64,000 bases of DNA from Peribacillus asahii (GTDB taxonomy: Bacteria > Bacillota > Bacilli > Bacillales > DSM-1321), in assembly GCF_004006295.1 (NCBI RefSeq), contig NZ_CP026095.1, positions 3,582,001 through 3,646,000 of the forward strand. Direction: 5' to 3'. Of this stretch, positions 30,401 through 38,038 are shown piece by piece. The notes under the pieces are model-generated. The model was not told the origin of the DNA, did not search any database, and worked only from the letters and a program-made list of their open reading frames with translations. Each line of letters starts with the position of its first letter. The stretch's first letter is position 1. Position numbers and translations under genes: made by a program.

Positions 30401-31144
30401 TCATTTTCTTACTACAAATAAAATACGCTCCGCTTGATCTTCGACAGGCGCTTCCTCAAAATCAGCAAGAACCTCCAGCACTTCAAAGCCCACCTCTTCT
30501 AGCCAGTCCTTATATTGAGAAGGCATATACGTACGCTGGTAATGAAACTCATCAAAACGTTCATACAATCCACTTTCCGCATCCTGTACAAAAAAACTCA
30601 AATCATGTTCAACACTATATGGAGCCTCTCCGGGAAAACAACTCCAAATATAGGCTACTTCTTCTTCATTAACTGCAAATGTATTATTATCAAAAATATG
30701 TTCCATTTTATAAATCGAATGCACATCAAACAATAGCAAGCCACCCTTACGTAAGTGGTGGTATACACCGCGAAACGTTTGAAGGACCTCGTTTTCCGTT
30801 TTAAGATAGTTCAGTGAATCACAAAAAATGGTGATACAGTCATAACTGCCCAATCCTTCAAGTTCGGCCATGTTTTGCTGATAAAACGGAATGGATACCC
30901 CTTGCTTAGACGATTTCTCTTGAGCCACCAGGAGCATTTCATCCGATAAGTCAACACCCGTTACATGAAAGCCATTTCGTGCCAACTCAATAGTCATCTC
31001 TCCCGTTCCACAAGCAAGATCCAACAGCTGTTTCCCCTGAACTCCATATTGCTCAAGCTTTGCTGTTAACAACGCAAGCCACTTTTCATACGGAGCATCT
31101 TTCATCAGCTCATCGTATACGTAAGCAAAGCGTTCGTAGCTCAT
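30401..31144 (-). CDS. yqeM: YqeM class I SAM-dependent methyltransferase
   Basis: This 247-residue protein starts MSYERFAYVYDELMKDAPYE and has the SAM-binding loop LLDLACGTGEMTIELA and motif II VDLSDEMLLVAQ. It is the YqeM family, last gene of the yqeG-to-yqeM operon. The substrate is unknown; the context with ribosome assembly genes (yqeH, yhbY, rsfS) makes rRNA or ribosomal protein possible but unproven. The start overlaps the rsfS stop by four bases (ATGA), implying translational coupling. Confidence 0.93.
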   Translation of the reverse strand: MSYERFAYVYDELMKDAPYEKWLALLTAKLEQYGVQGKQLLDLACGTGEMTIELARNGFHVTGVDLSDEMLLVAQEKSSKQGVSIPFYQQNMAELEGLGSYDCITIFCDSLNYLKTENEVLQTFRGVYHHLRKGGLLLFDVHSIYKMEHIFDNNTFAVNEEEVAYIWSCFPGEAPYSVEHDLSFFVQDAESGLYERFDEFHYQRTYMPSQYKDWLEEVGFEVLEVLADFEEAPVEDQAERILFVVRK

Positions 31145-31497
31145 GGCATTAATTCACTTTGTACATCTTCTCGAGGGGCATCTCCCCATAAACGTTCAAG
31201 ATTGTAGTACAGTCTTTCGTCACGATGGAAAATATGAGCAACAACGTCTCCCATATCGACTAATACCCATTTCGCTTCATCAAACCCTTCAAGTCGCTTT
31301 ACATTCACGCCTGCTTCTTCGGCTTTTTCCTTCATTTCACGCGCAATGGCTTGAACTTGCTTTTCTGAGTTACCATGACAAATAAGGAAATAATCAGCGA
31401 TTAATGAAATTCCTTGCATATTTAAGGCAACAATATCCTCTGCCCTTTTATCATCTGCTGCTGTTGCTGCTAATACTAGAAGTTCTCTTTCAGTCAT
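31141..31497 (-). CDS. rsfS: Ribosomal silencing factor RsfS
   Basis: This 118-residue protein (YqeL) has the DUF143 core: DKRAEDIVALNMQGISLIAD, YFLICHGNSEKQVQAIAREM and LEGFDEAKWVLVDMGDVVAH. RsfS binds ribosomal protein L14 and blocks subunit joining when nutrients are scarce; it also aids assembly. Its start shares one base with the end of yqeK and its stop overlaps yqeM. Confidence 0.96.
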   Translation of the reverse strand: MTERELLVLAATAADDKRAEDIVALNMQGISLIADYFLICHGNSEKQVQAIAREMKEKAEEAGVNVKRLEGFDEAKWVLVDMGDVVAHIFHRDERLYYNLERLWGDAPREDVQSELMP

Positions 31498-32069
31498 TAC
31501 ATCTTCTCCTTCAAATTCTTAATGAGGTCATTATACGTATGGAATGTAGCTGGATAAATTACTTGTTTTTTCGTCATTAAAAAATTAATTGTATTTCGAA
31601 CAGCCTGAATGACAGCTACATCGAGACTTTGTTCAGCTAATTTCCTCACTTCCTCTACACCTGGAAACGAGCGACCTGGCTCAATATAGTCCGCTAAATA
31701 CACGATTTTATCCAGCAGCGTCATTCCGATTCGACCCGATGTATGGTAAGCAATGGCATCTAAAATTTCTTGGTCTGTAATGCCTGCTTCCTGTTCAACA
31801 AGATACGCGCCAACTGGTGCATGCCATAACTCCGAATGATACTCTAATAAGTCTTTTGTTATATTTTGCTCCATAATAATTTGCTTCATTTCCTCTTTCG
31901 GACGAAATTTCGCATAATCATGAAAAATGGCGGCAAGCTCTGCCTTTTTTACATCTGCTCCATAGCGTTCAGCAAGCTCTACGGCTGATTCCGCTACCCC
32001 CAATGTATGCACATACCGCTTTTCAGTCAGCTGTGCTTTCACAAGTTGTAAAGCTTCATTTCGATTCAT
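31497..32069 (-). CDS. yqeK: YqeK, HD-domain Ap4A hydrolase
   Basis: This 190-residue HD-domain protein has the metal-binding pattern YVHTLGVAESAVELAERYG, IFHDYAKFRPKEEM and LWHAPVGAYLVEQE. YqeK homologues are iron-dependent symmetrical diadenosine tetraphosphate hydrolases that keep this alarmone low. MNRNEAL at 32069 is chosen as the start because it matches the family N-terminus; an ATG three codons earlier is in frame. It overlaps the end of nadD by 14 nt. Confidence 0.94.
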   Translation of the reverse strand: MNRNEALQLVKAQLTEKRYVHTLGVAESAVELAERYGADVKKAELAAIFHDYAKFRPKEEMKQIIMEQNITKDLLEYHSELWHAPVGAYLVEQEAGITDQEILDAIAYHTSGRIGMTLLDKIVYLADYIEPGRSFPGVEEVRKLAEQSLDVAVIQAVRNTINFLMTKKQVIYPATFHTYNDLIKNLKEKM

Positions 32070-32628
32070 ATAAACCATTCCCTTTTATATAGTTTACGAC
32101 AGAATCAGGAATTAAATATTTAACAGTTTTTCCTGTCCGCAGCTTCCGTCGAATCACGGAAGACGAAATGAACATTTGAGGAACATCCACCATAATAATC
32201 GGATACTCTGTCTCTTCATTATAATTGGGTCTCTTCACACCAACGAAGTGAACAAGCTGAAGCAGTTCATCAATTCGATGCCACTTAGGTAAGTACTCAA
32301 TCATATCCGCACCAATAATAAAATAGAACGACGCATCCGGCTCTTGTTCTGTCAACAGCTTCATCGTATCAAACGTATAAGAAGTACCTTTTCTATCAAT
32401 TTCTACTCCTTCAATGATAAAAGAAGGATGATCGTAAAGTGCACGCTCAAGCATCGCTAAGCGGTCATAAGCGGTCACTTCTTCCGTCTGCTCCTTATGA
32501 GGAGGAACATAGTTTGGCATAAATCTAATTTCATCTAATTCCAGTGCATCTAACACTTCATTAGCAATGATTAAATGCCCAATATGCGGAGGGTTAAACG
32601 TTCCGCCTAAAATTCCAATCTTCTTCAT
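32056..32628 (-). CDS. nadD: Nicotinate-nucleotide adenylyltransferase
   Basis: This 190-residue enzyme makes deamido-NAD from nicotinate mononucleotide and ATP. The nucleotidyltransferase signature GGTFNPPHIGHLIIANE is at the N-terminus and the ISSSVIRRKL motif near the C-terminus. The ATG at 32628 follows AAGGTGATTGTT and gives the usual length (B. subtilis 189). The longer frame runs into yhbY and is rejected. Confidence 0.97.
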   Translation of the reverse strand: MKKIGILGGTFNPPHIGHLIIANEVLDALELDEIRFMPNYVPPHKEQTEEVTAYDRLAMLERALYDHPSFIIEGVEIDRKGTSYTFDTMKLLTEQEPDASFYFIIGADMIEYLPKWHRIDELLQLVHFVGVKRPNYNEETEYPIIMVDVPQMFISSSVIRRKLRTGKTVKYLIPDSVVNYIKGNGLYESK

Positions 32629-32638
32629 AACAATCACC

Positions 32639-32929
32639 TTATGGTAATTGAATTTGCTTATTTTCTCGTGATTCTTTATATAAAACAATTGTATTACCGA
32701 TAACTTGTACAAGCTCTGCTCTTGCACCTTTTGCAAGGGATGCCGACACATCGTGACGATCTTCCTCACAATTTTGCAGAACGCTCACTTTAATTAATTC
32801 ACGCGCTTCCAATGCTTCACCAATCTGTTTAATTAAATTATCATTTACTCCACCTTTTCCTACTTGAAAAATAGGATTCAAGTGATGTGCTTTTGATCGT
32901 AAAAATCTTTTTTGTTTACCTGTCAGCAT
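32639..32929 (-). CDS. yhbY: Ribosome assembly RNA-binding protein YhbY
   Basis: This 96-residue CRM-domain protein (YqeI) starts MLTGKQKRFLRSKAHHLNPI and has the RNA-binding GKGG loop (FQVGKGGVNDNLIKQI) and a C-terminal GNTIVLYKESRENK. It associates with pre-50S particles. It overlaps the end of aroE by seven nt and precedes nadD by ten. Confidence 0.95.
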   Translation of the reverse strand: MLTGKQKRFLRSKAHHLNPIFQVGKGGVNDNLIKQIGEALEARELIKVSVLQNCEEDRHDVSASLAKGARAELVQVIGNTIVLYKESRENKQIQLP

Positions 32930-33771
32930 GTCTGACCTCCTAATTTATTTAACACAATCTGTTCCATTCTAGATGTATCGGGCATTACGCCTGTCCATAT
33001 TTGAAAAGCAAGAGCTGCCTGATTCACAAACATCCCCAATCCATTTTGCGTTTTCGCACCACTTTGCTCTGCTTCCATAAGAATTTTCGTCTTCAACGGG
33101 TTATAAATAATATCGCTTACAAAAGCAGAAGCTTTAATAGCTGTAACATCCAGTGGTGTATCATCAACTTTTGGACTCATGCCAATAGATGTCGTTTGAA
33201 TAATTAAATCGTACGCCTTAATATTCGCTTCTGCTTCAAGCATCGTTAACGCTGTAGACTGTTTATCGTATGGGCATTCTGAAATAAGGGTCTCTGCTCG
33301 CTCCTTTGTTCGGTTGGCAATATCCACTTGCTTCACGCCTTCTTTCACAAGGGTGAAATAAATGGCGCGTGCAGCACCACCCGCTCCGATGATCAATGTC
33401 TTTTTAGAAGCTAAATCTCCGGAGATTTCTTCAGCTAAAGCTTTATAAAACCCTTTCCCATCTGTATTATACCCAATATAACGACCATCCCGATAGACGA
33501 CCGTATTCACCGCACCAATTGCTTGTGCTAATTCATCCACTTCATCCAACAATGGAATGATAGCTGTCTTATGCGGAATTGTGACGTTAAAGCCAGACAC
33601 CCCAATCGCCTTCATCCCTTTTACTGCATCCTGTAAGCACTCCGGCGTTACATGAAAATGATGGTACACCGCATCCATTTGTTCTTGGTCAAACGCATCA
33701 TTATGAATAGCTGGAGACATGGAATGTGCAATAGGATCTCCGATTACTCCATATATTTTCTTCACCTTCAT
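32923..33771 (-). CDS. aroE: Shikimate dehydrogenase (NADP+)
   Basis: This 282-residue enzyme reduces 3-dehydroshikimate in the aromatic pathway. It has the substrate motif HSMSPAIHNDAF, the catalytic lysine in NVTIPHKTAI, TDGKGFYKAL and the NADP loop IIGAGGAARAIYF. ATG at 33771 is assumed; a GTG one codon earlier or one two codons later is possible because the Shine-Dalgarno is weak. Named aroD in older B. subtilis annotation. It is part of the yqeG-yqeM operon. Confidence 0.95.
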   Translation of the reverse strand: MKVKKIYGVIGDPIAHSMSPAIHNDAFDQEQMDAVYHHFHVTPECLQDAVKGMKAIGVSGFNVTIPHKTAIIPLLDEVDELAQAIGAVNTVVYRDGRYIGYNTDGKGFYKALAEEISGDLASKKTLIIGAGGAARAIYFTLVKEGVKQVDIANRTKERAETLISECPYDKQSTALTMLEAEANIKAYDLIIQTTSIGMSPKVDDTPLDVTAIKASAFVSDIIYNPLKTKILMEAEQSGAKTQNGLGMFVNQAALAFQIWTGVMPDTSRMEQIVLNKLGGQTC

Positions 33772-33781
33772 CACCCTACTA

Positions 33782-34891
33782 TTAAATTAACGACTTACGA
33801 ACAATAACATTGACTCCTTTTGGAACGTGAGCAACAAATTTCGCTCCCGGTTCATTTACTGTTACCCAACCAAGTCCCGAGAAGACAATATCCATTTTCG
33901 GTTGTTTTAACGAAAACTCATGCGGCACAAGCTCTGGAAACTCATCCATTTGTTCCGGCCGCGGCGGCGTTAATAACTCACCCGCGTGATTTTTATACAA
34001 TTCATCTGCTTTTTCTAATTTCGTACGATGAATATGTAATTCATTTGATAAATGACATGTTAAAGAACGTCTTCCACCCGATACATAATCTAATCGTGCT
34101 AAGCCGCCAAAAAAGAGCGTCTGCTCCTCGTTTAACTGATATACTTTTGGCTTAATTTCTTTTTTAGGCATAATGATTTTAAAATCACGTGAATCCACAA
34201 AATGAGCCATTTGATGATGATTGATAATACCCGGTGTATCAATTATCGCTTGTCCATCATCTAGCGGAATTTCAATCATGTCAAGTGTTGTGCCCGGAAA
34301 ATGAGAAGTTGTAATGATATCGCTTTCCCCACTTACTTGTTTAATTAAGCGATTAATAAACGTAGATTTGCCGACATTTGTACAACCTACAACGTACACA
34401 TCACGACCTTGACGGTAATGCTCAATAGCTTCCGCAGCTTCCGCAATGTATTTTCCTTTCTCTGCACTCACCAATAATACATCAACCGGCTGTAGACCTA
34501 ACTCTTTTGAGGATTGCTTCATCCAATTGATTAATTTATTATGTTTTACCGATTTCGGCAATAAATCCACTTTATTACCGATTAATAACACATCATTCCG
34601 ACCAACAAAACGGTGCAATCCCGGAAGCCAGCTGCCATTAAAATCAAAAATATCAACAATTTTTACAATTAATGAATCCGTTTCGCCTACTCTATTTAAA
34701 ATTTTCAAAAAGTCATCATCTGTTAACGAAACATCTTGGACTTCATTATAATGCTTTAATTTAAAACAGCGCTGACAAATAATAGTCTCCTTCTCAAGCG
34801 CTGACTTTGGCGCATACCCTAATTCTTTTGGGGAATCGGTCTGAACCTTTACTCCACAGCCGATGCACACTACCTCTTGATGATTGTTCAA
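33782..34891 (-). CDS. yqeH: Circularly permuted ribosome-assembly GTPase YqeH
   Basis: This 369-residue GTPase is needed for 30S maturation. It has a zinc finger (CIGCG ... CQRCF) and permuted GTPase motifs in the order G4 GNKVDLLP, G1 GCTNVGKSTFINRL, G3 DTPGI, then a C-terminal RNA-binding domain (FSGLGWVTVNEPGAK). The TTG at 34891 is chosen: GGGAGG is seven bases upstream and the TGA stop of yqeG overlaps it (TTGA), a coupling junction. An ATG five codons earlier would consume the ribosome binding site. Confidence 0.95.
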   Translation of the reverse strand: MNNHQEVVCIGCGVKVQTDSPKELGYAPKSALEKETIICQRCFKLKHYNEVQDVSLTDDDFLKILNRVGETDSLIVKIVDIFDFNGSWLPGLHRFVGRNDVLLIGNKVDLLPKSVKHNKLINWMKQSSKELGLQPVDVLLVSAEKGKYIAEAAEAIEHYRQGRDVYVVGCTNVGKSTFINRLIKQVSGESDIITTSHFPGTTLDMIEIPLDDGQAIIDTPGIINHHQMAHFVDSRDFKIIMPKKEIKPKVYQLNEEQTLFFGGLARLDYVSGGRRSLTCHLSNELHIHRTKLEKADELYKNHAGELLTPPRPEQMDEFPELVPHEFSLKQPKMDIVFSGLGWVTVNEPGAKFVAHVPKGVNVIVRKSLI

Positions 34892-35409
34892 TTGCGTTCC
34901 TCCCATTCTATCATTCCTTTTCGTTTAAGCGCTGACATAATTTTTCGTTCAAAGAAGCGATTAATTTTTGTATTAATCCCATCTGACTGTGACACAGGAA
35001 TCACTAAGATTGTATGGAACCCGCCTCGATTACCGCCAAACACATCCGTCAACAGCTGGTCTCCTACGACAACAGTTTCCTCACGCTTAAGCCCCATTTG
35101 GACACAAGCTTTTTTAAAAGCCGTTGTTAACGGCTTCTTTGCTCGATAAATAAAGGGAATACGCAAAGGATCTGAAAAGGCACGCACCCTTTGTTCATTA
35201 TTATTCGATACAATCGTCACTAAAATCCCGTGCTCACGCATCTGATCAAACCATTCCATTAACTTTTGCGTAGCGTTCGGACGATCCCATTCTACAAGTG
35301 TATTATCCAAATCAGTAATAATCCCTTTAATCCCACGCTTTTTCAAGTCTTCCGGCGTTATATCAAAAATGCTTTTTATTTGTTCACTCGGTAAAAATAA
35401 TTTAAGCAT
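34888..35409 (-). CDS. yqeG: YqeG, HAD-superfamily (subfamily IIIA) phosphatase
   Basis: This 173-residue HAD phosphatase has the nucleophile motif TDLDNTLVEWD and downstream VSNNNEQRVRAF and VVGDQLLTDVFGGNR. It is the YqeG family, related to mitochondrial phosphatidylglycerophosphate phosphatase GEP4, so PGP dephosphorylation is plausible though not shown here. The ATG at 35409 follows GAGGTG. It is first gene of the operon and divergent from sda. Confidence 0.93.
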   Translation of the reverse strand: MLKLFLPSEQIKSIFDITPEDLKKRGIKGIITDLDNTLVEWDRPNATQKLMEWFDQMREHGILVTIVSNNNEQRVRAFSDPLRIPFIYRAKKPLTTAFKKACVQMGLKREETVVVGDQLLTDVFGGNRGGFHTILVIPVSQSDGINTKINRFFERKIMSALKRKGMIEWEERN

Positions 35410-35584
35410 AGTACACCTCAACGTTTTCCTAGAAATTTACCGTATCCATCATATCTAATTTTCGCCCGTCTTTCAAAAAAATTCTAACGGTTCTTAAAAT
35501 TGACTTCATTAATTATGTAAAGTTTCTTTAATTATTACCTATTTATTCCAAATAGTTTTCGACAAAAAACTCGACATAATATTT

Positions 35585-35683
35585 TGTGGATAAAGTTACC
35601 CACATTATCCCTATTGTTCCTTTTCATTTTTCTTCCTTTACAAACAATTTAACCACAAGTTATCCACTGGTAATTGTGGATAA
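35585..35683 (+). promoter_or_regulatory. DnaA-box cluster upstream of sda
   Basis: Within the 415-nt yqeG-sda gap there are two perfect DnaA boxes on the reverse strand (TGTGGATAA at 35585-35593 and 35675-35683). There are also two one-mismatch boxes on the forward strand (TTACCCACA at 35596-35604 and TTATCCACT at 35660-35668). B. subtilis sda is activated by DnaA through such boxes. An 8-bp pair ACAGTATG/CATACTGT lies further downstream, before the sda start. Confidence 0.9.
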
Positions 35684-35824
35684 TCAACCAATTGTTCTTC
35701 TTATTCTTTTTTGATACAGTATGAATACACCAACGAAAACAAACAGAAAACATACTGTACGAAGAAACAGAAGAACAGTCTCTCATTTTTAATAGCTCGG
35801 AGGTGAGCAGCCTACATTGGCGAA

Positions 35825-35983
35825 ATGATGCATACATTATCGGATGATTTATTACTCGAATCATATTTCAAAGCAAAACAATTAAACTTAGATGCAGAGT
35901 TTATTCGCTTAATCGAATCCGAAATACATCGAAGATCTTTAACAAATCAAATCTATACTCCCATTAGTGAATCAATCTGCTGA
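35825..35983 (+). CDS. sda: Sporulation checkpoint inhibitor Sda
   Basis: A 52-codon ORF reads [20 protein letters not shown], then [16 protein letters not shown]. This aligns with Sda (LSDELLIESYFKA ... FIELIENEIKRRSL in B. subtilis), the antikinase that binds KinA and blocks phosphorelay entry when replication initiation is perturbed. The helical hairpin core is intact; the tail is longer than in B. subtilis. The obvious GGAGGTGA site (35799-35806) lies about 20 nt before the first ATG, unusually far, so the true start is uncertain. It is divergent from yqeG, as in B. subtilis. Confidence 0.88.
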   Translation: MMHTLSDDLLLESYFKAKQLNLDAEFIRLIESEIHRRSLTNQIYTPISESIC

Positions 35984-36006
35984 CCTGTATGTCAGCTCTT
36001 TTCTTT
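35979..36006 (+). terminator. sda terminator overlapping its stop codon
   Basis: GCTGAC (35979-35984) and GTCAGC (35991-35996) pair and are followed by TCTTTTCTTTTT. The TGA stop is within the first arm. Confidence 0.75.
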
Positions 36007-36046
36007 TTATTTAGCTATTGTTACAGCACCCTGTTGTTTCATACAG

Positions 36047-36826
36047 TCATTTTATATACCCAATCTTCTCTCCTATACGAACATTCGCCGGTATAACTAA
36101 ATCCGATGCAATCTCAAAGCTATCCTTCTCAAAAAGAAGCACGACAGTTGAACCAAAACTAAAATACGAAAACTCTTGTCCCTTTTGTAATCGCTTCGCT
36201 TTATCTGTAATTTCAATGGAATTAATAAACATCGCTCCAACTTTCACAATCGCTACACACCCTTGACCATAATCAAGTTCTGTTATAATACGATAATTTT
36301 TAGACAAAGGGGCCTTTCCATACAGCATCCCCCATTTATTAACTGGATAAGACTTCTGCCCTAAACTCCAACGTTGTGTTACTTCTCCAGAAATTGGTGT
36401 ATGAATCCTATGATAGTGACTAGGACTTAAGTATAGCACGAGATATTTTCCACCTAGATACTTTTGAAGTGTTTTGGGATCACCGAGCATCTCTTCCATC
36501 GAATATGTTTTCCCTTTTACGATAATCTTTTTATCTTCCTGAATGTCGCCAAAGTCTTCTAAAATCCCGTCAACTGGACTAACAACAGCTTGTTCTCCTT
36601 CTGCAATAGGCCTTACATCACTCTTTAATTTTCGGATAAATAAATCATGTAAAGTTGCAAATGAAGCAAAGTCATCTTTGGCTTCCTGCTGGTCAAGCCG
36701 GAACACTTTTGTATATAATGGAATAATAGGCTTACTCAAGCGCGATTGACTAAAGTTTTTCAACAACGCTGAAGTAACCCTACCATTCGTCAGTTCAATA
36801 AAAAAGCGATAAAGAAATGGAAACAA
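36047..36826 (-). CDS. psd: Phosphatidylserine decarboxylase
   Basis: This 259-residue proenzyme makes phosphatidylethanolamine. It shows VVSPVDGILEDFG, YLSPSHYHRIHTPISG and FSFGSTVVLLFEKD. The serine of GST is the self-cleavage and pyruvoyl site, and FGST, instead of the E. coli LGST, is also found in B. subtilis Psd. The start appears to be TTG at 36826 (no ATG in frame matches the N-terminus LYRFFIELTNGR), with only a weak GGTGG upstream. It is divergent from pssA, its pathway partner. Confidence 0.95.
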   Translation of the reverse strand: MFPFLYRFFIELTNGRVTSALLKNFSQSRLSKPIIPLYTKVFRLDQQEAKDDFASFATLHDLFIRKLKSDVRPIAEGEQAVVSPVDGILEDFGDIQEDKKIIVKGKTYSMEEMLGDPKTLQKYLGGKYLVLYLSPSHYHRIHTPISGEVTQRWSLGQKSYPVNKWGMLYGKAPLSKNYRIITELDYGQGCVAIVKVGAMFINSIEITDKAKRLQKGQEFSYFSFGSTVVLLFEKDSFEIASDLVIPANVRIGEKIGYIK

Positions 36827-36951
36827 ACAACACCCACCACCAATTTGTAAATTATTTCATAAATCCCTTGCATAATTTGTGTCACCTAAAATATTATTAT
36901 ATAATAAATACTTGCGTTTAATTAATCTAGTTTTACGAAAGGAGTGAAAAA

Positions 36952-37491
36952 ATGTTTTTATTAGACGCTATAGACCAGACTATCAGAAAACTAAAAGCTC
37001 AAACAGCTAATATTTTGACCTTATTAAATTTATCCTTAGGTGGATTTGCCATCATATCTGTTATGAACAACCAATTAAACTTAAGCTTACTTTTAATTTT
37101 CCTAGCGGCACTTGCCGACCGTTTTGACGGCATGGTTGCACGAAGGTTTAATATCGAGTCAGAGCTCGGCAAACAATTAGATTCCATGTGCGACATTATT
37201 TCATTTGGAGTGGCGCCTGCCCTGCTTATATATCAAGGAATTTTAGTAGAATTCGGCGCTCCTGGAGCAGCTTTCACTATTTTGTATATTGCTTGTGGAG
37301 CCCTTCGTTTAGCACGATTTAATATTAGTGAGAATAACGGTTATTTCACGGGTGTGCCGATTACAGTCGCTGGTTGTATTGCCACATTAAGCTTCTTAGC
37401 TTATCCATATGTCACACCGGTATTCTTCGCATTCCTCATGATTATATTATCTATACTGATGATTAGTCCATTAAGACTGAAAAAGATGTAG
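36952..37491 (+). CDS. pssA: CDP-diacylglycerol-serine O-phosphatidyltransferase
   Basis: This 179-residue polytopic membrane enzyme makes phosphatidylserine from CDP-diacylglycerol and serine. The CDP-alcohol phosphotransferase signature DG-x2-AR-x8-G-x3-D-x3-D is complete in DGMVARRF ... ELGKQLDSMCD. The length fits B. subtilis PssA (177). AAAGGAG precedes the ATG. Its product is the substrate of the divergent psd. Confidence 0.96.
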   Translation: MFLLDAIDQTIRKLKAQTANILTLLNLSLGGFAIISVMNNQLNLSLLLIFLAALADRFDGMVARRFNIESELGKQLDSMCDIISFGVAPALLIYQGILVEFGAPGAAFTILYIACGALRLARFNISENNGYFTGVPITVAGCIATLSFLAYPYVTPVFFAFLMIILSILMISPLRLKKM

Positions 37492-37508
37492 GAAACGTAT
37501 CTACAAAT

Positions 37509-37550
37509 AGAAAGGAGCCTTCTGAAAGATTTGCAGAAGGCTCCTTTCTT
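37509..37550 (+). terminator. pssA terminator
   Basis: AGAAAGGAGCCTTCTG (37509-37524) and CAGAAGGCTCCTTTCT (37534-37549) are perfect 16-bp arms with a 9-nt loop, 17 nt past the pssA stop. Confidence 0.88.
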
Positions 37551-37737
37551 ATTAACCGCTTTGATTAGTATGCTGCCCCGATTTTTGTTAAAATCTTTTT
37601 AATGATTGGATTCTTTTCACTCACTGCTGCGAGACTATTTGTATGACAAGGGCTAAACATCTATTATGCTTTTTTAAAATTTCTTGAAAAAATAAATAAA
37701 GACTTTATGTGATGCCGTTTTTTCATATAGCCATTAT

Positions 37738-37767
37738 AAAAGACCTTCAGCACTGTGAAGGTCTTTT
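37738..37767 (-). terminator. Terminator downstream of the sigK fragment
   Basis: AAAAGACCTTCA (37738-37749) and TGAAGGTCTTTT (37756-37767) pair around GCACTG, about 20 nt past the end of the sigK remnant. It is probably the original sigK terminator. Between this and the pssA terminator (37551-37737) no gene is visible. Confidence 0.75.
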
Positions 37768-37785
37768 ATATTCATCATTCGATCA

Positions 37786-38026
37786 TTGTGACTTCTTTTC
37801 TTTTTCCGCTCGATAAAATTCATGAAACATTTTCATTAGCGCCCGCTTTTCAATACGAGAGACATAACTTCGCGAAATGCCTAACTCCTTAGCAATTTCA
37901 CGCTGTGTTTTTTTCCTTTTTTAAGTCAAGGCCAAACCTGCCAACAATTACTTCTTTTTCACATTCATCCAGAATATCAATGTATTTTTTAACTTTTTCC
38001 AGTTCCATATTAAGCTGAATGGTATT
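37786..38026 (-). pseudogene. Truncated, frameshifted 3' copy of sigK
   Basis: On the minus strand this matches the last ~80 codons of the intact sigK at 41971-42684, by eye roughly 90% identical in DNA. It translates as [20 protein letters not shown], then [15 protein letters not shown] and, after an extra T in the poly-T run near 37915-37921, [20 protein letters not shown] and the same C-terminus. A DER to DEC change and the +1 shift make it non-functional. Homology begins abruptly at about 38026, right at the end of the glycosyltransferase gene. It is a displaced sigK 3' end, in the same orientation as sigK. Confidence 0.9.
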
Positions 38027-38038
38027 AATTTATCGGGT

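Noticed and set aside
35649-35864. 71-codon minus-strand ORF across the sda promoter region
   Set aside because: It is antisense to the DnaA boxes and sda start; its composition looks like non-coding DNA and it has no ribosome binding site.
37786-38026. A second functional sigma factor or spoIIIC-like half gene awaiting rearrangement
   Set aside because: The fragment has a frameshift and a DER to DEC change, the intact sigK is complete, and no recombinase gene lies between them.
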